Shown piece after piece: positions 42,716 to 52,009 of a stretch of 64,000 nt of DNA. The stretch is taken from positions 310,001 through 374,000 of the forward strand of contig JADDMT010000002.1 of NCBI GenBank assembly GCA_021401465.1, read 5' to 3'. Source of the stretch: Teratosphaeria epicoccoides (lineage: Eukaryota > Ascomycota > Dothideomycetes > Mycosphaerellales > Teratosphaeriaceae). The notes beneath the pieces were generated by a model. That model did not search any database. It was not told the DNA's origin and worked only from the letters and a program-made list of their open reading frames with translations. A program made the translations under genes and the position numbers. How positions within the stretch are numbered: the stretch's first letter is position 1; every line of letters begins with the position of its first letter.

Positions 42716-43237
42716 GTTCTCCCTTGTTGCGGTCTTGGCAGGCTGTATGACAAACTTCAAGCGCTTGTTGCTCACAGAAATGTCGGACAATCACGAGATT
42801 TTGCGATGGTTGATAGCATTGAAATGAGCTGTGCTTACCAAGTATGTTTCTCCACAGGCTTGGGCACGATCACATGTCGCGAATACGACGAGGCCACTGA
42901 CCTTGGCGGCAGACCTCCACGAGCAGAGCAGGCATCCTCGAAACACACGAACGCTCGAACGATGTTGTGCTGCTTTGCAATCCAGTTTTACGTGCAACTA
43001 CTGATGCTATTTGAGACGAGCGTTCGAATCTGGAGGCTAATCCGGCTATAATAAATGCAGCGAATGATCTGCGTTTGCAGATCTTGCACGTGATCGTCTT
43101 CTTGCCTGCTGTCCCATGCGCTGCAGAGAGACGTCAATCAGGAAGTTAATGATCACTAGTCCGACATCATCTCATACATCTTTGACTGTCACAGACCTCA
43201 AGAGCGTAGATTACATGATTTTCTGGTAATTTCAAGC
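42716..43237. other. Divergent region between xylulokinase and the thioredoxin-like gene
   Basis: No additional gene recognised. It should contain the xylulokinase promoter. Confidence 0.45.
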
Positions 43238-43694
43238 ATGGGGGAGCTCACTGATCGCAACTCATTTGTCAGGGCAGCCAATGCTGACGGTATTTGCGTC
43301 CTTGAAGCCACAGTATGTGCAAAGATGAGGCCCCCAGCCAGCACGCAGCAATTTAAAAGGACACACTGCTAATTTTGTTTCCAGGCGCCTTGGTGTACAT
43401 AGTATGTCTAGCTGATGTGAGAAATTCCATTAAATCGGACTGATGCCCTCCGCATGATGCAAAGCCATTGCGCCCTTTGTGGAAAAGATAATAAAGAAGT
43501 ATCCCGGTGTCAGGTTCTACTCCTACAACACCGACACAGCGGATGACATTGCTCATGAGCTGGGCGCAAACCAAATGCCAACCTTCAATTTGTTCAAAGA
43601 TGGCGATCTTATGGGAGGTGTTACCGGCGCCAAAGCCTCAGACCTGGAGAAAATGATCAAGGAGAACTACAATGGCAAGGTCGTTGGGGAGTAG
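43238..43694 (+). pseudogene. Thioredoxin gene with a broken second splice acceptor
   Basis: Exon 1 (43238-43312) reads M-G-E-L-T-D and A-D-G-I-C-V-L-E-A-T. A normal intron (GTATGT...TTCCAG) leads to exon 2 at 43385, A-P-W-C-T, ending 43401 before GTATGT. The remaining exon begins near 43458 with C-K-A-I-A-P-F-V-E-K and runs N-Q-M-P-T-F-N-L-F-K-D-G to TAG at 43694, a complete thioredoxin fold end. Joining to this exon just before TGC would give the redox motif C-T-x-C. However, the bases before it are CATGA, not an AG acceptor, and the only nearby AG (43463-43464) puts the tail out of frame. Either the acceptor has been mutated, or splicing is unusual. The tail otherwise looks well preserved, so loss would be recent. 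Confidence 0.6.
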
Positions 43695-43732
43695 TGACTC
43701 TAGTACAACTCGCCGTCCGGCCGGGTGACCGA

Positions 43733-43775
43733 GTCAAATATCGGACCACTCCACTGGAGTGGTCCGATATTTGAC
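43733..43775. repeat. 43-bp palindrome (21-bp perfect arms, one central base)
   Basis: Positions 43733-43753 and 43755-43775 are exact reverse complements, with a single C (43754) at the centre. The left arm starts GTCAAATATCGGACCACTCC. It lies 39 bases after the thioredoxin stop codon. As RNA it would form a long hairpin; as DNA it could extrude a cruciform. The outer bases beyond the arms do not pair. Confidence 0.95.
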
Positions 43776-44718
43776 ACGAACTAGGCGCTGGCAACGCCGT
43801 TGACTGCCCAACCGTCATCACTTACTGCTCGATTGGTCGAACCATTGTCGAAGCTGTGGACTATCGGTAAACAAGGCGTCCTACTTTTCATGTCCCAGTT
43901 GATACTCAAAGGTGGCCAAGTGTAAGGTTGAGGAATATATCGGAAATGTAGCAGCAACAAACGAAGCCCCCAGTCGCCACCATCCTATCTTCCAATGCAT
44001 TTCCACCGTACGCCATTGATCAACAATCCTCTCATTTCTCAATCAGACTTGGCCCTCGTCAATTCTTGATCAGTCAAGATTCAACTGGCCGAATGACGGG
44101 TCCCATGACTCAAACCCTTGACATGTCATGCATATGGTGGGCTGATCCGCCAGTCAAGACCGCAGACTAAAAGCTGACCCTCGCAGCACAGTAATAGGGC
44201 TATCGAAGAAAGTCTATCTTGCGAACGTGAATCGTGAGGTGATTTTCTAGGCGGCGCGATTGACTTCGTACGAGCGATAGAGGTATCTAAACTTCAAAGC
44301 GAGGAAACATCATGCTTAGCGGTTGGTTGGTATCAGGGTCACTTGAGGCAACCGGTAAGTCGTAGACAGTGAAACATGTCCGCAGTGTCTTCCAGACTCG
44401 ACCCTATCAAAGAAAATGGGAGCAAGCCAAAGTGTAAATGAATGCGTCGTCTCAATCTAAGCACATCTTCGGCACAAAGCGCAGCCATGGACATTGCTCT
44501 TCGACACTTGCCCAAAAGGACAAGAGGAGACGCGGCTGCATTGCAATTTGACATCCGTGCTAGAATCACCGATTCTAAACGAAAGCAGGGACGAAGCAGT
44601 GAGAGAGGGAAGGCGAGGGTAAAGTATATCCATGATTTGAATTATGCCTGGTGAAAAGAACGTACCCGACGCAGTTTTTGGAAGCAAATATACATCGATG
44701 CATGGAGGGGACATACGA
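43776..44718. other. Intergenic region without a recognised gene
   Basis: Some 940 bases between the palindrome and the 3' end of squalene synthase. No supported frame. Confidence 0.45.
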
Positions 44719-46275
44719 TCAAAGCTCGCCACCATGCAGCACGCTCGCGCTCGCCGCGGCGCCCTCGTACTTGCTTGCGATACTGGCAGCTGCGTCCGTG
44801 TTCTTGGGCGGGAAGAAAGCGCCCTGCCGGAGCGAGGCAAAGGCGAGGTCGAAACGCGCGCCGAAGAACCATGCTGCACCAAACTGTGCCCCACAGTGGT
44901 CAGTAAAGCTGGGGAGATTGTGGGGAGGGTAAGATGTAGGACATACCATGCAAGCCGTGATGAAGAACAACGTGACAAAAACCGCAATCATGATATACCA
45001 CATCTCCTGCTTCGTCTCGGCCTCCTCTTTCTCCTTCTTCGCTTGCTCCTCTGGTGTCAGAGTCTTGACCGCAATAGCACTTGGTTGGCCAGCGGGCAGT
45101 GTTCTCGCCGTCTGGGTCGGGAAAATCTTTTCGATGAATGTCTCGATCCTGCCGCATGCAATACTGATATCCAAAAAGTGCGGATCGCTAGGCTTATTCC
45201 GCTTGTGGATCTTTCGTGCATATTTTCTGAAGATCTCGCATACGAGCTGTAGATTTTGCGTTGATTGCATCATCAGTTCGCAAGCTGTGCCCTTGGTGAT
45301 CTTGATGTTTTGATTGAACACGTCGTAGTTTTGGAAACAGAGCTCGAGGGTCGCGATGGCCATGCTTTGTGGGATCGCGACGAAGTTGAATACAGATTGC
45401 TCCTTGACGCCGGCCATGTAGAACAAGCAGTCGTCGGCGCGGGTGAGGGCGATGTGGACCATTTCGCTTTGGCATTGGAGTGCCTTCTCCTTGTTCTCGG
45501 GCAGGAAGAGGTCGCTGAACTTGTCGACGTACTTGCTCCAAACTTCTTTGGGCCAGAAGTATCGCTTGTCCTCGTGGTCCTCTCGAATGTCGCGGATGAT
45601 GTTGGTTTGCTGCAGGAATTGGCCCATGGACTCCATGAGCTCTGGCCGTTCGAGAAGAGCTGGATTGGCGAGCTTGGCGTCGACGAACAGGCGCGTCAGA
45701 CCTTCGCCGACCAGACCAGCGACGTAATGGCAGTACAGCTCGTAGTCTTTGATAGTCTTGACGCCATTCGCATTGTGATCCGCATTCCTAGCGTAGTCTG
45801 CCATACCGTTGCCCATCCGATTGGTGATGTCCTTGATGATGAGCCTGTACGGCTCCTTGATCTTCACGAATTCCTTGGTGACATTGTCGAACTTGACCAA
45901 CAGCTCTCTGTCCTTCTCATTGGGGCCGTTGCCATCAAACGTCCATGTTGTATCCTCGATGTGCTTGTGGAAATTCCTCAACAACGGCTCTTTCGGGCCG
46001 ATATCGATCGTCATGTCATCCTCGATGGTGTCCAAGCCTCGCAGTATCAGGTAGAAGAGACACACAGGCACCAGCAGCTCAGGGTGCAATTCTTGAATGA
46101 CCGCGGCGAAGGAGCGCGACGTCAGATTGAGGAAGCGGAAGCATTCTTTCAGCTCGGGACCCTCCTTGCTCTCGTCGCGCTCGTGCACCGGGTTATGCCA
46201 GGTCTTCCACTGGATGACGGCGCGCAGCTCATTGACGTGTGTGAGGTAGTAAATGACGGATTTTGCAGAAACCAT
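44719..46275 (-). CDS. ERG9: Squalene synthase (farnesyl-diphosphate farnesyltransferase)
   Basis: Exons 46275-44947 and 44883-44719, with a 63-nt GTATGT...CACAG intron, give 497 residues. The intron is a multiple of three without an in-frame stop, so the frame also reads through it. Start is ATG 46275. Both Asp-rich Mg-diphosphate motifs are present: D-T-I-E-D-D (82-87) and D-I-R-E-D-H-E-D (229-236); Y-C-H-Y-V-A-G-L-V-G (181-190) is the family's tyrosine segment. A C-terminal membrane anchor is seen, W-Y-I-M-I-A-V-F-V-T-L-F-F-I-T-A-C-M. The enzyme joins two farnesyl diphosphates into squalene on the ER surface, the first committed step of ergosterol synthesis. It is divergent from the TRAX gene. 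Confidence 0.97.
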   Translation of the reverse strand: MVSAKSVIYYLTHVNELRAVIQWKTWHNPVHERDESKEGPELKECFRFLNLTSRSFAAVIQELHPELLVPVCLFYLILRGLDTIEDDMTIDIGPKEPLLRNFHKHIEDTTWTFDGNGPNEKDRELLVKFDNVTKEFVKIKEPYRLIIKDITNRMGNGMADYARNADHNANGVKTIKDYELYCHYVAGLVGEGLTRLFVDAKLANPALLERPELMESMGQFLQQTNIIRDIREDHEDKRYFWPKEVWSKYVDKFSDLFLPENKEKALQCQSEMVHIALTRADDCLFYMAGVKEQSVFNFVAIPQSMAIATLELCFQNYDVFNQNIKITKGTACELMMQSTQNLQLVCEIFRKYARKIHKRNKPSDPHFLDISIACGRIETFIEKIFPTQTARTLPAGQPSAIAVKTLTPEEQAKKEKEEAETKQEMWYIMIAVFVTLFFITACMVCPTSYPPHNLPSFTDHCGAQFGAAWFFGARFDLAFASLRQGAFFPPKNTDAAASIASKYEGAAASASVLHGGEL

Positions 46276-46287
46276 CACGTGTCTGCC

Positions 46288-46342
46288 GTTGCTGTTGCTG
46301 TCGCTGTTGCTGATGCTGATGCTGTTGCTGATGCTGATGCTG
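46288..46342. repeat. CTG/CTGATG trinucleotide microsatellite in the squalene synthase 5' region
   Basis: About 18 consecutive triplets of the types GTT-GCT, GCT-GAT and GCT-GTC lie 13 bases upstream of the squalene synthase start codon on its template side, so it probably forms part of the 5' UTR (as CAG/CAT/CAA repeats in the transcript). Confidence 0.85.
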
Positions 46343-46699
46343 TGTCGCAGTCGCAGTTGCCGTCCTGTGTATGTGGTGGACTTTGCAAGTGCTACCTTGT
46401 TTGTCGCCTCATCAATCCACTCAGCGGACGGTGCACGGCGGTCGGGGAAATCGCCGTTGGCCGTACCTTCCTTACGAATGGAAGGATCACTGTCAATTGC
46501 TCGTGACTCGTCTCACAATGGAACCCGTGCGTTGGAAGGTTTGAGCATCGTCCGATACAAATGGAAGGAGCCATGGAGCTTGCTCAGACCCTGCAGCGCC
46601 AAGACTCCAAGACCGGGGTTAGCATGCTCCGCTCCTTCCCTTCTCCACTCGCGCCTTCTTCATCGAGTAGGAGGTACCATCACATGCAGGTACGACCAC

Positions 46700-47599
46700 A
46701 TGGGCTACAAACGATCCCGCGACGATATGGAGGGCAAGCAGGACGCCATTGATGCTGGCGGCTCATCGCCCTTCATGGCCATGTTTGAGCATTTCCGCGC
46801 AGAACTCGACCAACACCACGATCGCCGCGAACAAATCGTCAAAGCAAGTCGAGATATCACTGCTGCATCCAAGAAAATCATCTTTACTCTTCAACGCGTC
46901 AGGAGCATAGCACAGCCACTACCGGGTCATGTACGTAAAGGGAACAAGCAGTACTATGACAAGATCTCCGAGCAACTGGGTGCGATAGTCAGGGACCTGC
47001 AAGGCTTGAATGCCCATCGATATGCCAGACAAATCAGTGGTGGATGTCAAGAATGGATGGAGAGTGCGAGCTTCCAGCATTATCTCGAGTGTGGAGAAAT
47101 CATCTCATACGAAAAGTCTGTGAAGCAACTACGATCAATCAGCAGACCTAGACCACCAGAACCCAATGATGTCCACGGCGACCAGCCAATGCCCGACTCC
47201 TCTGAGATCAAAGCAAATGATTTGGATTCATCAGAAGAAGACATTGGTGTAGACCTCACGCCCGAAGACTACATTCTCGGCATCTACGACATGACTGGCG
47301 AGCTCATGCGCTTCGCCATCACCGCCATGGCCACATCTGGTTCCCTGCCTTCTGTCCCGAGCGCTTCCAACCGCAACGTTTTGACGGATATGCGGGACTT
47401 ACGAAGTGCTTTAGAGACCTTGGAGACTGGTAGTGGGCCTTTTGCCAAGGATGCCGAGAAGAAGGCCGAGGTCATGAGGCAGAGTGTGGAGAAAGTTGAG
47501 AAGGCATTGTATGGGCTGACCGTCAGAGGAGCCGAGAGGCCGAAGGGCTGGATACCGGAGACAGAAGGAGCTGCGCGCGCAGTGGAGGTCGAGGGGTGA
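46700..47599 (+). CDS. TSNAX: Translin-associated factor X (TRAX)
   Basis: Single exon, 299 residues from ATG 46700, where similarity begins (M-G-Y-K-R-S-R-D-D-M-E-G-K); the frame is open further upstream but that part is not protein-like. Features: F-E-H-F-R-A-E-L-D-Q-H-H-D-R-R-E-Q-I-V-K-A-S-R-D-I-T-type helix (about 26-55), T-L-Q-R-V-R, the late D-Y-I-L-G-I-Y-D-M-T-G-E-L-M-R-F-A-I (about 195-212), and D-M-R-D-L-R-S-A-L-E. With translin it forms the C3PO ribonuclease; the catalytic Glu/Asp set is carried by TRAX. An acidic loop (D-L-D-S-S-E-E-D) is inserted before the last helices. Confidence 0.93.
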   Translation: MGYKRSRDDMEGKQDAIDAGGSSPFMAMFEHFRAELDQHHDRREQIVKASRDITAASKKIIFTLQRVRSIAQPLPGHVRKGNKQYYDKISEQLGAIVRDLQGLNAHRYARQISGGCQEWMESASFQHYLECGEIISYEKSVKQLRSISRPRPPEPNDVHGDQPMPDSSEIKANDLDSSEEDIGVDLTPEDYILGIYDMTGELMRFAITAMATSGSLPSVPSASNRNVLTDMRDLRSALETLETGSGPFAKDAEKKAEVMRQSVEKVEKALYGLTVRGAERPKGWIPETEGAARAVEVEG

Positions 47600-47691
47600 G
47601 CTGGGACTCGAGTGGTGAGCTGGAAGTCTTGAATACTTGGAGCGAAAGCGGGAAAGTCGTCACGGGCAGACCTGGCACTAGTTGGTCATGC

Positions 47692-48590
47692 TCAACCGTT
47701 CGCCCAATCGCCGCTTGCTCGCCCACGGAAATTCCAGCGCAGATAATGACCATTAAGCGAGACGTCTACTGAGATCGGCAGAGACTGCAGTGATGGACCT
47801 AAACTCCAGCGATCGAGATTCTGAACCGCGTCCATATTAGCCAATGCAGCCTCAGCTAGTCTCTTCGTCTCCGGTTCAACACTGGACGAACCTCCCTTCA
47901 CGATCTCCCAGATCCGTGACTTCCACAGCTGCCATCGCTCCACACTATACCCTACCTCGCCCTTCCACAAGTTGCCCCTCCAGTATTTCCCGCCATCTCC
48001 GTCCCTCATCCCGGCCTTCGACAGATCCCATGGCCGTCGACTTCCATGAATACCCAGAGATAAGCCGCCGCGACCTCCGTCTCCGCCTTCTGGAACTCGT
48101 CCGAAATTTGAGACTGCTCGACCGAGCGAGCCAGATTCCTGAGAGGATGACCGAGAATGTAATCCTCGCTTTCTTCTGTGCAAAGCGTCGCCCAGAGATA
48201 AGCCTCAAATGCATGGATATTGACGTACTCTGTTGCGCGATTCTGATCTCGATGGCATTGTGGGCGTCACTTTCGGACATGCCGAAGGTACTGAAAATGG
48301 CACTCCGGACTTCTTGGTTCGGGTGATTGTAGGAGGCGCGGAGGAGTGACAAGGGAGCGATGAATCATGGGGCACTTGCGGGCGAGGCTGATGATCACTT
48401 GTTGAAGTTCTTCCTCTTGTTTGAAGTTGCCTGCGATGGGAGCTGGAGCGAACTCTTGCTGCTGTTGCTACTGTTGTGAGAGAGCCTGGATGACGCCGAG
48501 AGGCGTGTATTGAGCCCTGAGGAGGGCGAAGATGAAATGCGCTTCTTGGAGGTCACCGAACTTTGATCCGATACTATCGAGGGCCTCCAT
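47692..48590 (-). pseudogene. Broken gene of an unidentified fungal helical-protein family
   Basis: Reading down the minus strand from ATG 48590: M-E-A-L-D-S-I-G-S-K-F-G, F-A-L-L-R-A-Q-Y-T-P-L-G, then a Gln run broken by TAG at 48468-48470 (Q-Q-stop-Q-Q-Q-Q-E), then E-E-L-Q-Q-V-I-I-S-L-A-R-K-C-P. Near 48350 the text moves frame (L-L-R-A-S-Y-N-H-P-N-Q-E-V-R-S-A-I-F-S-T-F-G-M). Near 48225 it moves again (E-Y-V-N-I-H-A-F-E-A-Y-L-W-A-T-L), and near 48040 a third time (W-R-G-N-L-W-K-G-E-V-G-Y-S-V-E-R-W). The last shift could be a very short 38-nt intron, but the nonsense codon and the other shifts cannot be spliced away. The pattern somewhat resembles DUF3632-type proteins; not certain. Confidence 0.65.
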
Positions 48591-50535
48591 GGCGACAAAG
48601 CGATCGCTTTTCGTAAATCGAGTTGCTGATCTGTTATTCGCTGTGGGACGTGAATTGACCAAATGTGTTGATCTCACTTTGAGAATCTGATATTGCCAAA
48701 GGTATGTTTGTTGCGAGCGACTTTGCAGCTCTCTTGCGCGTGCGGTTCCTGCGATTTGGCAATTGCGATCAATATGAGGCTGCGCTAAGGAGTCAACAGG
48801 TGCCTGCCTAGATTTAGAGCACAGCAAGTCAAAAGAGGTGCGACTCTTGCACTCCCTTCAAACTCGATCGTAAAGACCAGCAATAATCTAATGCACCTAT
48901 CAGGCATTAGCTACGGCGGTCCCAACCCCAGTCCCTGGAGTGGAACACGGCGTCTCCTCCTTCCTCGTACCATCACTTGCACCAGCAGCCCCGAGACCGA
49001 GCCGGATTGTACCCACACTCATAGAAGCAGGCGTCCTCGATCGCTGCCCACCAGGACTCCGACATCGAGGCTGCAATGCAAGCTGCAGTCGACGCCCTCA
49101 TCGACGACGGAATCATACATGTATCCAGCAAGTGTGGCAATCCGAACCCGCCGCGTAACACGTGTGACAATTCTCGGACCTCGAAGGACTCGTGGTCGGA
49201 TGACAACCTTGCAGGCTGTGCTCGAGCTGGTTTCCAACGCGGCCACGAAAGCCGGATTCGTTGAGTCTCCGATCTTGGGGGAGAAAACGGTGTACGCTGA
49301 CGGCGAAAGACACCAACAAGGGCCGGACTCGGTGTTGTTCCAGTTTGTCACGCATGGGAGCAAGCTTTTCCTTATTTCGTATAAATCCGAGGTGTTCACG
49401 AGACACAAAACTTTGAAGATTTGAAGGGCAATTCTTCTCGGCTCCAGATTGGCATTCGTCTCGTCTCTGCTCGTCCGAGCAACGCTCATCGCGTTCGATC
49501 TGGCGCAGCGCGCTCACGGTATTCCGGGAAGCATGCTGCGTACTGCGGGATAGCCAAACATTGTGCTCAAACTCAATGGGGAACTCGGGAGTGACTTTGA
49601 GCCTTGTGACGACACCTTAGCAAAGGCGTCACTGTGACTTGCTCAGATAGTGGATGTGATTGACTCGAGTGCCTGGCATACGAGTGAGGGGAATCCGGTC
49701 AGCTAGGGACAGGAGGCAGCGAAGTTCAACGTCGTTCTGTCTGGTCTGCACCTGTCAGCTCAATTGAACTTCGCATCATGGTGGTGAGGCCGAGTGTGCT
49801 GTTTAGTGCTTCAGCGAGTTATGATGTCTTTTCATGATATACTGCGAGGTTCTTCAACGACGACGACCGTTACAGTTGTACGACGATCCATCTTCCAGCC
49901 ACGCCAGTCTGAACATAATTATCTGCGGCGATATGGCTTCGGTAACCGGCTTGCACACAAAGAAGCTTATTTGCACAAGCACGCGCCAGCACACCTTAAT
50001 CAACAAGCCTCGGTACCTAAATCCACAAGAGAACGACCACAGCCAAGCAGGACGCCTCTGTATCTACCTGTCTAACGCATTTATCACAGCTGTACAAGCC
50101 GGCACCAGGAAGTAACCATTGCGAGCCACGATCGTCCGCGTAGAGTTGGCGTAGTCTTGCGCAGACTCAACTCTGCCCGCACGCCTCGAGAGCCCGCAGA
50201 GGTGAAGAGACCCTGCCACACCTGATCTCCACTTCAGACAGCCTCCCATCCGCCATACGGCTTGCATACAAAGGTGCTGATCAGCGTTGCATAGCGTTCG
50301 TTATGGCCTGGTGTCGAGTTTCGTATGCGCTGTTGGTGGCGTGCTGGGGTAGTAACACCGTACGGCGGCAGAAGACTCCGGACGTTTTTGCCTCGGTTGG
50401 CCATGGTGTTCCATCAAGCAAAAGGCCTTCCATGGCTGAAGGCAAATATATGTATGCGCTCAGCCCAGACGGCGAAAAGACCCCGTTGTCTTCTGCAGGT
50501 TCTGCGTCCACCTTCCATCAATCCCAGTCTTCAAA
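48591..50535. other. Intergenic region with one degenerate coding stretch
   Basis: Besides the fragment at 49030-49424 described separately, no gene is seen. A TATA-like AAATATAT near 50444-50451 lies about 85 bases before the aspartyl protease start. Confidence 0.4.
49030..49424 (+). pseudogene. Possible frameshifted relic of an unknown protein
   Basis: One frame gives I-A-A-H-Q-D-S-D-I-E-A-A-M-Q-A-A-V-D-A-L-I-D-D-G (about 49040-49110). A second frame then gives T-L-Q-A-V-L-E-L-V-S-N-A-A-T-K-A-G-F-V-E-S-P and P-D-S-V-L-F-Q-F-V-T-H-G-S-K-L-F-L-I to a stop at 49424. Both look like real protein. Either a frameshift or an unseen intron lies near 49150. The family was not recognised. Confidence 0.3.
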
Positions 50536-51861
50536 ATGCAGTCTCTCGTAGTCTCGCTACTAGCCGTTGGCGCTCTGGCAGCTCCAACAGCAGGACCGAT
50601 CAAGGTCTCGCTTCCAGAGAGACGGTCGTTGTCCATGAAAGATTCCGTGGATTACTCAACCTACCTCACGAACCTCAATCGCACAGTCCAGAAATACACC
50701 AAAGGCCAATCATCACTCAAGACCTACACAGAAAATGGCTCTCTCATCTCCTCCATCGCTGGGGGTCTCGGACTGAAGAAGCGCCAGGACGCCGAGGAGG
50801 CTCTTGCGGACGACGTCGAAGATGACGAAGACGAGCTCTACTACGGCCCGGGCACCGTCGGCGGCCAGAGCGGTTTCACCTTCGACTTCGACACCGGCTC
50901 CGCCGACACTTTCGTCCCAGGCCCCGACTGCGGCACCGCGCAGGGCTGTACCGGCACCGTTCACTACGAGAACACCGGCACCGACGAGCATAACACAACG
51001 ACCGTGACCTATGGCTCCGGCCAAGTCTCTGGCGAGAACTACTACGACACCGTCACAATTGCCGGTCTCAAAGCCACGCACCAGAACATCATCTCTCTCA
51101 CCACCGCCACAGGCTTCAGCGACAGTGACGCCAACTCACTCATGGGCATGGGCTTCCAATCCATCGCCGCCTCCGGCCAGCCTCCATACTTCAAGACGCT
51201 CATCGACGAAGGCGTCGTCTCCACGCCCGAATTCTCCTTCTATCTCGGCCGCGCGAAAGACGGCACAGGCGATGATTCCGAAATGACGCTCGGCGGCCGC
51301 GACACCAAGCACTTCACCGGCACGCCGACGACCATCGCCGTTTCCACGCCAGGATACTGGCAGATCCCTCTCGACGGCGTCAAAGTCAACGACTTCGAGG
51401 ACCCCGTCGATGCAGCCGTCGACAAAGGCCAGGCCGCAATCGACACCGGCACCACCATCGTGCTCACGCCCTCCGCCGTCCTCTTGACCATCGCCGCTCG
51501 CATCCCAGGGTCCTTCCCGGTTCCTCTCGAGCTCGTCGACGGCGAGGCTGAGCCGATCCTTCTCGCATATCCGTGCGCTGAGGACCCGGTTGTCGCGATT
51601 ACGTTCGACGGCCAGGACTTCGCGATTAACGAAGAGGACTTCAACTTCGGGCACTTGACGCCAGATTTCGGAACCATTTTGGGCAATAACACGCTCTCCA
51701 GCTTGCTGAATGAGGGTGCGTACTGCTTGGCTGGTGTTGCAGGGTTCGATATCGACCCGACAGAGAATTTGTATGTGGTTGGTGATGTGTTCTTGAAGAA
51801 CTGGTATTCGATTTACAGCTACGATGGGCCAACTGTTAGCTTTGCGAAGAGCCAGGCATAA
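50536..51861 (+). CDS. Secreted pepsin-like aspartyl protease (family A1)
   Basis: Single exon, 441 residues. A signal peptide (L-V-V-S-L-L-A-V-G-A-L-A-A-P) and a propeptide ending at L-K-K-R-Q-D (about residue 85, a Kex2-type site) precede the mature enzyme. The two catalytic motifs are D-F-D-T-G-S-A-D-T-F-V-P (about 118-129; Ser/Ala instead of the usual Ser-Ser) and A-I-D-T-G-T-T-I-V-L (about 302). Y-G-S-G-Q-V-S-G-E lies where the flap-side strand is expected. The C-terminus V-G-D-V-F-L-K-N-W-Y-S-I-Y is typical. An acidic stretch (D-D-V-E-D-D-E-D-E-L) follows the cleavage site. The protein is probably secreted or vacuolar and cleaves proteins at acid pH. Confidence 0.93.
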   Translation: MQSLVVSLLAVGALAAPTAGPIKVSLPERRSLSMKDSVDYSTYLTNLNRTVQKYTKGQSSLKTYTENGSLISSIAGGLGLKKRQDAEEALADDVEDDEDELYYGPGTVGGQSGFTFDFDTGSADTFVPGPDCGTAQGCTGTVHYENTGTDEHNTTTVTYGSGQVSGENYYDTVTIAGLKATHQNIISLTTATGFSDSDANSLMGMGFQSIAASGQPPYFKTLIDEGVVSTPEFSFYLGRAKDGTGDDSEMTLGGRDTKHFTGTPTTIAVSTPGYWQIPLDGVKVNDFEDPVDAAVDKGQAAIDTGTTIVLTPSAVLLTIAARIPGSFPVPLELVDGEAEPILLAYPCAEDPVVAITFDGQDFAINEEDFNFGHLTPDFGTILGNNTLSSLLNEGAYCLAGVAGFDIDPTENLYVVGDVFLKNWYSIYSYDGPTVSFAKSQA

Positions 51862-52009
51862 ACAGAAGGTAGGAGAACGTGTCCAGTGTCGTCACTGGAT
51901 TGACGGATAGTATTCTAGGCATTACGAAGCGATGAATGCACATACGAATGCATGCGAATTTTTGTCAGATTGACGGTCCAGACTCTCAGACGTTCCAGAT
52001 TCTTTACCC

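Noticed and set aside
43021..43045. A GTTCGAATC word that resembles a tRNA T loop
   Set aside because: Flanking bases do not form a T stem and no anticodon or acceptor stem can be built.
45265..46506. A 413-codon open frame on the plus strand
   Set aside because: It lies antisense to the squalene synthase coding sequence, starts with a non-ATG-like context and is a codon-usage shadow of the true gene.
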